From: Phycisphaerae bacterium SM23_33
GTDB lineage: Bacteria > Planctomycetota > Phycisphaerae > SM23-33
Direction of reading: 5' to 3'
Length of the DNA stretch: 6,069 nt
NCBI GenBank assembly: GCA_001303665.1
Contig: LJUF01000295.1
Location: 1-6,069 of the forward strand
Shown here: in pieces, positions 1 to 5,418 of the stretch
Position numbering within the stretch: position 1 is the stretch's first letter
How the letters are laid out: each line of letters opens with the position of its first letter
Notes under the pieces: model-generated
Databases searched by the model: none
The model's input: only the letters and a program-made list of their open reading frames with translations
What the model was told of the DNA's origin: nothing
Position numbers and translations under genes: made by a program

Positions 1-711
1 CCGGCCGATGAGGCGGATGCCGAAAAGCAGAAGCTCATCGCCGAGTCCCGCAAGTACCGCAAGCGGGCGCAGGAGGCCGAGGCCGCCCTGCGCCAGCTCC
101 AGGAGCGGGCGCTGAGCGAGGAGGAGCTGGCGGAGTTCCGCAGCCTCCGGGCCGAGCAGAAGCAGCGCGAACAGGCCGACCTGGCCAAGACCCGCCAGTA
201 CGAGACGCTGGTGGCCGAGCTGACCGAGAAGCACGCCCGCGAGCTGGCCCAGGCCAATCAGCGCGGCCAGCTCCTGGAGGCACAGCTCCGCAAGGTCGTT
301 GGCGCCGACCGCCTCAAGAGCGCCCTGGCCGGCCGGGGGGTCACCCGGGTCGACCAGGCCGCCTATCTGCTCCAGCGGCACATCCGCGTGGAGCTGGTTG
401 ACGGCGAGCCCGTCGTGCAGGTCGTGGACAGGAAGGGCCAGCCCATCACCGACGCCGCCTGCCAGGGCGGCGAGACGATCACCATCGACCGCTTCGTGGA
501 TGCCTGGCTGGCTTCGGAAGGCGCCCACTTCCTGCCCCCCTCCGGCGACACCGGCAGCGGGGCGCACGCGGGCGGGTCGGCCGACAGGGCGGATATCGCC
601 GAGCTGGAGGCCAATCCGGCCAAACGCTACGCCTTCATCCGCGAGCATGGGACGGACGAGTACCTGCGGCGGCTGGGCGAGTGGAAACGCCGCCAGGCCG
701 CCAGGAAGTGA
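1..711 (+). CDS. Putative phage scaffolding protein, 5'-truncated by the window edge
   Basis: The frame is open from base 1 to a TGA at 709-711, giving 236 visible residues with the true start outside the window. A GTG at 211 is an internal codon: the upstream codons are clearly coding. Visible residues 1-95 are rich in Glu, Lys, Arg, Gln, Ala and Leu with heptad-like spacing, as in a long coiled coil. A less charged middle part (about 100-175) contains VELVDGEPVVQVVD. A Gly/Ser/Ala linker (about 180-195) leads to a basic helical tail ending RRLGEWKRRQAARK. A coiled-coil body with a basic C-terminal helix, placed directly upstream of the capsid gene, is typical of scaffolding proteins that guide procapsid assembly; P22-type scaffolds bind coat protein through a basic C-terminal helix-turn-helix. 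The role is inferred from architecture and position; no catalytic motif is seen. A protease or other domain could be present in the missing N-terminus. Confidence 0.72.
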   Translation, partial: PADEADAEKQKLIAESRKYRKRAQEAEAALRQLQERALSEEELAEFRSLRAEQKQREQADLAKTRQYETLVAELTEKHARELAQANQRGQLLEAQLRKVVGADRLKSALAGRGVTRVDQAAYLLQRHIRVELVDGEPVVQVVDRKGQPITDAACQGGETITIDRFVDAWLASEGAHFLPPSGDTGSGAHAGGSADRADIAELEANPAKRYAFIREHGTDEYLRRLGEWKRRQAARK

Positions 712-734
712 CTGAAACGAACAACCCCCATCCT

Positions 735-740
735 GGGAGG
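735..740 (+). promoter_or_regulatory. Strong ribosome binding site of the capsid gene
   Basis: GGGAGG ends five bases before the ATG at 746. It is among the strongest Shine-Dalgarno matches in the window and lies in a 34-base gap after the scaffold stop. This fits a protein needed in hundreds of copies per virion and fixes the capsid start codon. Confidence 0.8.
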
Positions 741-745
741 AAGCA

Positions 746-1783
746 ATGGCTGTTTCGGCACGTTCCGACGTAGTCATCCCCGAGATCCTCGAAACCGAGC
801 AGTACCGGGGACTGGCTGAGATCCTGGATGTGTTCAACGAGGCGTCCGGCGGCTGCATCGTGCTGGCCAGCGCCAACGCCCGGCAGGCTTCGGAGGGCGG
901 CGAGTACACCCAGTGGCGGCGCTTCAAGGCCATGTCCGGCCTGGACAACCGGGTGGACACCGACAACCCGGCCAACACCGCCACCGCCGTCAAGCTGGAG
1001 ATGACCGCAGGCGCCAGCGTCCGCCAGACGCGGCGGCTGGGCCCGGTGAATTTCTCCGACGATGCCCCCGCGGCCGCCGGCATGACCCGTGAGGCCTGGA
1101 ACGCCAACATCGGGCGGCAGTTCGCCGAGACGCAGTTCAAGACCATCCGCAACAACATCATCGCCGCCGCTGTCGCCGCCGTGGACTCGGCCGACACCCC
1201 CAGCGCCGACTGCCACGTCCTCGACGTCGCCCGCGGCAAGACCGCCGGGGCCAAGGTGGCCATCACCGCGTCCCAGCTGAACCTGCTGCTGGGCAAGATG
1301 GCCGACCACCGCGAGGACATCGAGCTGCTGGTCATGCCCTCGCCGGTCTTCACCGACCTGGTCGGCGATCAGATCGCCAACTTCAAGGTGGACCGCATCG
1401 CCGGCACGCTGCTGTACACGGACGTGCCCGCGGCCTTCGGCCGCAAGGTGGTGGTGGCGGACATCCCGGCGCTGGAAGTCGCGCAGACCTCCGGCTACTA
1501 CAGCAAGTACTTCGTGCTGGGCCTCGGCCGGGGGGCGCTGACGGCCGAGATCACCGCGGACGGCCCGGCCGACGTGGACCGCGACCTGGACACCGAGTCC
1601 GTGCGGAACATCCTCCGCAAGGACTACTGGGTCGACTACGCCGTCCGGGGCATGCAGTGGGCGCCGGCCGGCGCCACGCCCAACCCCACCGACGCCCAGC
1701 TGGCCACCGCCGCCAACTGGGACGAGGACTACGACGATCACCGCGACCTGCCGGTGGTCAAGCTCGTGGTCAACGCCAGCTAG
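746..1783 (+). CDS. Phage major capsid protein (HK97-fold, probably Gp13-like group)
   Basis: 345 residues, a normal length for an HK97-fold coat protein. The N-terminus (about 8-30) has VIPEILETEQYRGL, like the short opening helix of coat proteins that are not fused to a delta domain. Residues 222-241 (LLYTDVPAAFGRKVVVADIP) match the pattern of a loop then GRxVIVDDxxP seen in Gp13-like major capsid proteins (Pfam Gp13-like), and the later LGLGRGALTAEIT segment matches the glycine-rich strand that follows in that family. The tail is acidic (DEDYDDHRD). It follows a scaffold-like gene and a strong ribosome binding site, and precedes head-tail joining genes, which supports the call independently. 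It assembles the icosahedral shell. Family membership is recognised from motif pattern only; the broader call of major capsid protein is firmer than the subgroup. Confidence 0.85.
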   Translation: MAVSARSDVVIPEILETEQYRGLAEILDVFNEASGGCIVLASANARQASEGGEYTQWRRFKAMSGLDNRVDTDNPANTATAVKLEMTAGASVRQTRRLGPVNFSDDAPAAAGMTREAWNANIGRQFAETQFKTIRNNIIAAAVAAVDSADTPSADCHVLDVARGKTAGAKVAITASQLNLLLGKMADHREDIELLVMPSPVFTDLVGDQIANFKVDRIAGTLLYTDVPAAFGRKVVVADIPALEVAQTSGYYSKYFVLGLGRGALTAEITADGPADVDRDLDTESVRNILRKDYWVDYAVRGMQWAPAGATPNPTDAQLATAANWDEDYDDHRDLPVVKLVVNAS

Positions 1784-1789
1784 CCACAC

Positions 1790-2488
1790 ATGCCCGGGAC
1801 AGCTCCCACCGGAAGGCGGGCGGTCATCGTCGGCAACGGCCCCTCCGTGGACGCGATGCCGCCCGCCTTCTGGTCCCGGCTGGCGGGGATGCAAGGCGAC
1901 CGAGGCTGCCTGCTGATCGGGACCAACCGCGTGCTGTGCTTGAAGTCCTTGCGCGACGTCCGATGGGACGTCCTGGTCATCCGCGACGGCTACCGCGACC
2001 TCTGGCTGGACCCCGAGTGGGGCACGCGCTACCACGAGGAATTGTGGAAGCCGCATCCGGTCTGGAAGGTCGGCCCGGCCAATGAGCGGGTGACGCACTG
2101 CGATGAGTTCGTCCGCTTTGAGCCGGGCTGGCAGGGGCAGCGCGTCCTGGATCACAACAAGGAAGCGGCGGTCATGCAGAACCCCTCCGTGGTCCTGATG
2201 GCCGCCAACTGGGCGTGGCTGCAAGGGGCGCGCGAACTTCTGCTGGTTGGCGTGGATTACCATGGCGGCCACGCCCGCATGCGGCCGCCTTATGCCGCCG
2301 CCGAAACCGGCTGGGCCGGCCAGTACGACGGGTGCGTCCCGGAGCGGATCGAGAGTTACTTTCGCGCCGCCCGCGAGGGCGTCAAGGCCGGCGGCGGCAG
2401 GATGCTGAACCTTTCCACCGCCTCCCGGCTGAAGGCCCTCGGGCGGTGCCGGTGGGACAAGGTGTTCCCCGCATGCGAATCGCGCTGA
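1790..2488 (+). CDS. DUF115/MptE-like Rossmann protein, possible glycosyltransferase
   Basis: 232 residues. A hydrophobic strand leads into the nucleotide-binding-type loop G15-N-G-P-S19, followed by GTNRV at 44-48, a central part rich in Trp, Asp and Arg, a helix after N131, then LLLVGVDYHGG around D156. It ends with IESYFRAA and an RMLNLSTASRLKAL strand and loop. This motif order (GNGPS, xTNR, GxD, then a late xxNxTxxSxL) is seen in DUF115/MptE-like proteins and recalls CstII-type (GT42) sialyltransferases and Maf flagellin-glycosylation factors. MptE itself is a hydroxymethylpterin diphosphokinase, so sugar transfer is an inference. The ATG is six bases after the capsid stop and has no clear Shine-Dalgarno sequence, so translation probably depends on coupling to the capsid gene. 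Its 3' end overlaps the next gene by 16 bases. It appears distantly related to the gene at 3371-3967. Confidence 0.72.
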   Translation: MPGTAPTGRRAVIVGNGPSVDAMPPAFWSRLAGMQGDRGCLLIGTNRVLCLKSLRDVRWDVLVIRDGYRDLWLDPEWGTRYHEELWKPHPVWKVGPANERVTHCDEFVRFEPGWQGQRVLDHNKEAAVMQNPSVVLMAANWAWLQGARELLLVGVDYHGGHARMRPPYAAAETGWAGQYDGCVPERIESYFRAAREGVKAGGGRMLNLSTASRLKALGRCRWDKVFPACESR

Positions 2489-3384
2489 TCTGCCACAACC
2501 GCGGCTGGGCCGACCCCGCAGAGCCCTTCCGGGCCGTCGCCGCGGGCCTGCGGCGGCTAGGGCATGAGGTGAAGGTCGTCGCCCCCGCCCAAGGCCGCCC
2601 GTGGAGCCGCCGGCCTGACGCCGCCTTCCTGTGGAACGGCATTCACGGCCCCTGGGCCGAGCCGCGGCGGCACCTGGCGGAGGCGGGCAAGCCCGTCTTC
2701 ATCATGGAGCGAGGCTTCTTCGACCGCGGCAACTACACCCAGATTGACCACGCCGGGTTCAACCATACCGCCTCCTGGGCCTGCGAACTGACCAGGCCGG
2801 CTCCGGAAGGCGGCTGGGAGCGATTCCTGCGGCTCTGCCCCGGGTTTTCCGGAAGGGGGCACTTCCGCGGCCTGAACCGCAGGCCCGGTTACGTGCTGGT
2901 GCTGCTTCAGGTGCCCGCTGACGCCCAGTTGCAGGAGGCCGAGCTTCACCACCCCGGCCCGCTGGTCCAGGCCGTCGAGGCCGCCGCACCGAACAGCCTG
3001 GAAATCCGCGTCCGGGCACACCCCTTGAGCCTGTGGGAATGCGGCACGCTGGGCCGGGCGCAGATGATCGACGGAACATTGGAGCAGGCCATCGCGGCGG
3101 CGAAGTTCTGCGTGACCATCAACAGCAACGCCGGGAACGAGGCCCTGGCCCGCGGCTGCCCGGTCCTGTGCCTGGGCCCGGCCCTGTACGCGGCGGCCGG
3201 CGCCGCCAGGCGGACGACGCTGGCCGAACTATGGCGCGCGATTGCCGAGATGGAAGCCGGCTGGCAGCCCGAGCAGACGATCGCGCGGAACTATCTGGCC
3301 TGGCTGGCGGCCCGCCAGTGGTCGCGCGACGAGCTGGCGGCCGCTTGGCCGCTGGAGGCGGTGCTGAAACGTGCTCCCCCTTGA
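2473..3384 (+). CDS. KpsC/KpsS-like capsule polysaccharide (GT-B type) glycosyltransferase-like protein
   Basis: 303 residues from the ATG at 2473; the frame is open further upstream, but that part lies inside the preceding gene and reads as its shadow. The N-terminus MRIALICHNRGW, then a helix and HEVKVVAP, is a typical GT-B Rossmann opening. Residues 79-97 (ERGFFDRGNYTQIDHAGFN) match the E-x-G-[YF]-x-R-x(2,4)-T-x(4)-G-x-N pattern of capsule synthesis proteins KpsC and KpsS. RAHPLS at 181-186 fits their basic HP motif. INSNAGNEALARGCPV (216-231) followed by LGPALYAAAG matches the acceptor/donor loop normally written S-T-x-G-x-E-A-L-x-x-G-x-P-V. KpsC and KpsS transfer Kdo from CMP-Kdo to a lipid-linked acceptor; the substrate here is unknown. 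It is shorter than KpsS (about 400 residues) and far shorter than KpsC, but both halves of the fold seem present. It overlaps its neighbours by 16 and 14 bases, indicating coupled translation. Confidence 0.72.
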   Translation: MRIALICHNRGWADPAEPFRAVAAGLRRLGHEVKVVAPAQGRPWSRRPDAAFLWNGIHGPWAEPRRHLAEAGKPVFIMERGFFDRGNYTQIDHAGFNHTASWACELTRPAPEGGWERFLRLCPGFSGRGHFRGLNRRPGYVLVLLQVPADAQLQEAELHHPGPLVQAVEAAAPNSLEIRVRAHPLSLWECGTLGRAQMIDGTLEQAIAAAKFCVTINSNAGNEALARGCPVLCLGPALYAAAGAARRTTLAELWRAIAEMEAGWQPEQTIARNYLAWLAARQWSRDELAAAWPLEAVLKRAPP

Positions 3385-3967
3385 GAACATCACCGCTTTC
3401 ATCCTGGGCACGGGACCCGATCTGCCGGCCGAGCGGCTGAGCCGCCTGGACCGCTACTTCACGGTGGGCGTCAACCGCATCTGGAAGCACGGCTGCGTGC
3501 CAAGCGTGTCACTGTGGATTGACCGCGGCATCTATGAGGAACGCCCTTCGCATTTCGACAGGACGCTGTGCATCTGCGATCTTTCGGCCAAGGCCATGCC
3601 TTACCACATCGGCCTGCGGCCGCGGCCGGGGAGGCTGCCGCGATACCTCAATCCCAACTATCTGTATCACCGGCCCAACACCGGCGTGGTGGCCGCCCTG
3701 TGGGCCGTCTCTCTGGGCTGCTACCCGGTCGTGCTGCTGGGCATGGGCTGCCGGGACGACGGCCGGCCGGCCGGGCAGCTCGGGGCTATGCGCAAGGCTC
3801 TCGATGAAACCGTGGGCATGAACTACAAGCCGCCCGGGGCCCACTTCCCCGTGATCTGGCCGTGGTCGGGCGATCCCGACGAGTTTGACGAGAACATGCA
3901 CAACTATTACGTCCAGCCGGCCGACGTACGCGATCTGACCAAACGCATCCGGGAGTTCTACACATGA
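3371..3967 (+). CDS. Second, diverged DUF115/GT42-like Rossmann protein
   Basis: 198 residues from a GTG at 3371. An in-frame TGA ends four bases before it and no other conventional start lies near, so the start is well fixed; GGAGG at 3354-3358 is a possible, somewhat distant, ribosome binding site. The layout repeats that of the 1790-2488 protein: FILGTGPDLP (G13-x-G-P), VGVNRI at 32-37, WIDRGIYE, then NTGVVAALWAVSLG (from N103) leading into VVLLGMGCRDDG (124-131). The Asp of the usual G-V-D motif is not at the same place: the segment reads GMGC followed by RDDG, so chemistry may differ or the aspartates may have shifted. The C-terminal part has WPWSGDPDEFDEN and ends in a helix, RDLTKRIREFY. 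It overlaps the previous gene by 14 bases and the next by four (ATGA). Sugar handling is inferred from fold resemblance and neighbours. Confidence 0.66.
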   Translation: MLPLENITAFILGTGPDLPAERLSRLDRYFTVGVNRIWKHGCVPSVSLWIDRGIYEERPSHFDRTLCICDLSAKAMPYHIGLRPRPGRLPRYLNPNYLYHRPNTGVVAALWAVSLGCYPVVLLGMGCRDDGRPAGQLGAMRKALDETVGMNYKPPGAHFPVIWPWSGDPDEFDENMHNYYVQPADVRDLTKRIREFYT

Positions 3968-4668
3968 GCCGATTCGAGCAGTACGTCATCAGCTACGAGG
4001 ACCGCGACGAGCTCCACACCTCCCGCTGGCTGCTGGAGGGGGTGAACACCAAGGCCGCGGGGAACACCTGCGGCGGCTGGCTGTTCATGATGGCCGCCAA
4101 GGCCGGCGAGGAGGTGACCGTCGAGCTCTACAAAGCCCCCGGCTGCGACGCCGGCGACAAGGTGCTCACCGGCACGGCGGAGGTTTCCGGGGCTGGTGAT
4201 AATCCGGTCAAGGTCACGCTCGCCGAGGCCAACGGCAGCGGCCTTTCAGGGGAGTTTTACCTCCAGGGCTACTCGGCCGATCCCGTCGCGGCCGTGCCCC
4301 TGCTGGCCTGGCCGAGGAGTGGTACGACCTCGACGCGCTGCCCGCCGACGTCTACGACGGCACGAAGGGCATGGCCAAGTACGCCGCCGCCGCCACCAGG
4401 AAGGTGCTGCTGCTGGTCTCGCAGATGTACGCCGAGGAGCTGGGCGGCTACGGGGCCAGGGAGCACGTGCACTTCACCCACGCCGAGCGGGCATATCCCG
4501 ACTGGCGGCGGCTGGTCGTGCCCGACCAGCTCAAGGAGGCGGCCGTCTGCTGGGCGCTGGAGCTGGCCTTCGGCTCCTGCCACAAACTGGCTCAGGAAAC
4601 GATGTACTCGGAGCTGCGCGACCGCTTCGAGCAGCGCCGCAAAGAGGCGATCGCGGCCTGGAACCTGA
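3964..4668 (+). CDS. Small beta-rich structural-module protein of unknown function, reading on out of frame
   Basis: The ATG at 3964 overlaps the previous stop (ATGA). Residues 1-115 look native: MSRFEQYVISYEDRDELHTS, a Gly/Ala-rich stretch, then alternating strands (EVTVELYKAPG, KVLTGTAEV, VKVTLAEANG, GEFYLQGYSADP) ending AAVPLLA. After about base 4308 the translation becomes Pro/Ser/Thr/Arg/Cys-rich with runs such as PPPPP, which is a frame shadow of the gene at 4308-4748. The literal open frame therefore ends at 4668 (234 residues), but the ancestral protein probably ended near 4311 (about 115 residues). The family is not recognised; a beta-sandwich such as a head decoration or fibre-like protein would suit its size and place. 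If the whole 234-residue chain is made, its last half is probably disordered. See the junction entry at 4306-4316. Confidence 0.55.
   Translation: MSRFEQYVISYEDRDELHTSRWLLEGVNTKAAGNTCGGWLFMMAAKAGEEVTVELYKAPGCDAGDKVLTGTAEVSGAGDNPVKVTLAEANGSGLSGEFYLQGYSADPVAAVPLLAWPRSGTTSTRCPPTSTTARRAWPSTPPPPPGRCCCWSRRCTPRSWAATGPGSTCTSPTPSGHIPTGGGWSCPTSSRRRPSAGRWSWPSAPATNWLRKRCTRSCATASSSAAKRRSRPGT
4306..4316 (+). other. Frame-switch junction: apparent loss of a TGATG stop/start overlap
   Basis: The sequence is GCCTGGCCGAG. Upstream, coding is in the frame starting at 3964; downstream, it is in the frame one base earlier (-1 relative), ending at 4748. There is no stop in the first frame and no ATG, GTG or TTG in the second frame between its last stop (4200-4202) and 4371. 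Inserting three bases to make GCCTGATGGCC would restore both a TGA stop and an overlapping ATG in exactly the right frames, the same arrangement seen at 5809-5813. Alternatively one base was lost from a single longer gene. No classical slippery heptamer is seen. Confidence 0.5.
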
Positions 4669-4748
4669 CCTTCAACACCGACCCCGACGCCGACCAGGAC
4701 GCCGATTCGCTGAAGTCCGCCAACGCGGTTCGTGTCACCCGGATCTGA
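4308..4748 (+). CDS. Putative head-tail adaptor/connector protein without a conventional start
   Basis: The coding signal is clear from about 4308 (LAEEWYDLDALPADVYDG) to the TGA at 4746-4748. The only codon usable as a start at its apparent beginning is a CTG at 4308 (146 residues); the first ATG is at 4371 (125 residues) and would remove an apparently native segment. The protein is mostly helical: KYAAAATRKVLLLVSQMYAEEL, an HVHF-containing loop, PDWRRLVVPDQLKEAAVCWALELAF, then a charged helix YSELRDRFEQRRKEAIAAW and a polar acidic tail. A 'QLKEAAVxxAL...' helix followed by a 'YxxRFEQ-like ERAL' helix is familiar from phage head-completion and adaptor proteins that sit on the portal ring. 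Position, before a putative tail terminator, supports this; the exact family is not recognised. Expression may depend on CTG initiation, frameshifting, or reinitiation, or the gene may be impaired. Confidence 0.58.
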   Translation: MAEEWYDLDALPADVYDGTKGMAKYAAAATRKVLLLVSQMYAEELGGYGAREHVHFTHAERAYPDWRRLVVPDQLKEAAVCWALELAFGSCHKLAQETMYSELRDRFEQRRKEAIAAWNLTFNTDPDADQDADSLKSANAVRVTRI

Positions 4749-4826
4749 GTCGTCTGTTGGCGGGGCCGCAGCCTGGCCGGCTCGCGAACACAACCACAGC
4801 CCGTCGCACTTCCCGGGGCGTGGCCC

Positions 4827-4841
4827 TGCGGGAGGCCCGCA
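4827..4841 (+). promoter_or_regulatory. Ribosome binding site embedded in a small GC hairpin
   Basis: GGGAGG at 4830-4835 lies five bases before the ATG at 4841 and fixes that start. The same bases can fold: TGCGGG (4827-4832) pairs with CCCGCA (4836-4841) around an AGG loop, a six-base stem that includes the A of the start codon. The stem is short, with a minimal loop, so it may only modestly damp initiation. The 92-base gap before the ATG (4749-4840) shows nothing else I can support. Confidence 0.5.
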
Positions 4842-5341
4842 TGGCAGCCATCACCGTAGCCAACAAGGACTGGGCGATCATCAACGCGGTGAAGACCGCG
4901 CTGGCCGGCGCCACCATCGAGGGCTCGCCGGTCTTCCGCGCGGTCTCGGTCACCACCTCAGCCGACCAGGCCAGGCAGTGCCAGTTCACCGGCCATCCGG
5001 CGGCCGTAATCCGCTACGTCACCACGGTGGATGACGAAGGCGTGGACGGTGAGCGCAACTGCCGCCTGCTGCTGCGGATCCTCATCGCCACCATGGTGGA
5101 CGCCGCCGGCGTGGACGAGTCGCTGCGGCTTCAGGAGATCCTGCGGCTGAAGAATGCAGCCATCAACGCCGTGGAGGCTTCGCCCCCGGGCGATTCGGAT
5201 TCGGTCGGGGACAATGATTTCCACGCCCCGCGGATCCACTGGGGCGAGGCGGAGGTTGACGCCTCCGGAAAGCTGCCCTGGGCGGTGGCCGTGCTGCCCG
5301 TTGAGTTCGGATACAGGCTGCCAGCGGCCACCGGCCACTGA
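4841..5341 (+). CDS. Putative tail terminator / tail completion protein
   Basis: 166 residues. The ATG at 4841 is chosen because of GGGAGG five bases upstream; the frame is open well before it, but that translation is Arg/Gly-rich and runs through the previous gene. The pattern is helix (AIINAVKTALAG), strands with SPVFRAVSVTTS, an AVIRYV strand, a long CRLLLRILIATMVD strand, a helix (LRLQEILRLKNAAINAV), a polar loop, and ending strands WGEAEVD and WAVAVLPVEFGYRLP. A short opening helix followed by a target-value strand and ending in a 'pW...xVxFxYR' strand is the shape of tail terminator (gpU/gp37-like) proteins, which cap the tail tube and join it to the head. Size and order, after an adaptor-like gene and before a tube-like gene, agree. 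This is recognition of shape rather than of a family signature. Confidence 0.55.
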   Translation: MAAITVANKDWAIINAVKTALAGATIEGSPVFRAVSVTTSADQARQCQFTGHPAAVIRYVTTVDDEGVDGERNCRLLLRILIATMVDAAGVDESLRLQEILRLKNAAINAVEASPPGDSDSVGDNDFHAPRIHWGEAEVDASGKLPWAVAVLPVEFGYRLPAATGH

Positions 5342-5355
5342 CCGGCGGCCGCCGG
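5342..5355. repeat. Perfect 14-bp GC palindrome after the tail-terminator stop
   Basis: CCGGCGGCCGCCGG is its own reverse complement, starts at the base after the TGA at 5339-5341, and contains a NotI recognition sequence. There is no following T-run, so it is not a classical rho-independent terminator. In GC-rich DNA such palindromes can arise by chance. The rest of the 77-base gap to 5418 holds a tiny ACTG-ATC-CAGT inverted repeat at 5381-5391 and the next ribosome binding site. Confidence 0.5.
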
Positions 5356-5418
5356 GGCCTGACGCCCGCACAGCCCATCAACTGATCCAGTGGTCAACCG
5401 GCAGTCTGGAGATTCCGC

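Noticed and set aside
635..2272. A 545-codon open frame on the minus strand opposite the capsid gene and the first cassette gene
   Set aside because: Its translation is a low-complexity Gly/Val/His/Arg/Asp mix typical of the complement of GC-rich genes, it has no recognisable motif, and the + strand genes beneath it are well supported.
2215..2472. Upstream extension of the KpsC/S-like gene by 86 codons from a GTG at 2215
   Set aside because: The extension lies wholly inside the first cassette gene, reads as Arg/Gly/Ala-rich shadow, and the ATG at 2473 gives a natural GT-B N-terminus.
4290..4312. Programmed -1 ribosomal slippage between the two genes at the junction
   Set aside because: The frame change has the right direction, but no X XXY YYZ heptamer is in frame and no clear downstream pseudoknot was seen; kept only as a low-probability alternative.
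4312..4668. The last 119 codons of the frame that starts at 3964, as a real domain
   Set aside because: Composition is Pro/Ser/Thr/Arg/Cys with homopolymer runs, while the overlapping frame encodes a sensible helical protein over the same bases.
4196..4840. Upstream extension of the tail-terminator-like gene from 4196
   Set aside because: It is Arg-rich shadow of the adaptor-like gene and ignores the strong ribosome binding site five bases before the ATG at 4841.
4732..5034. Plus-strand open frame bridging the 4749-4840 gap
   Set aside because: His/Gly/Arg-rich shadow of the tail-terminator-like gene with no motif; the gap itself looks noncoding.
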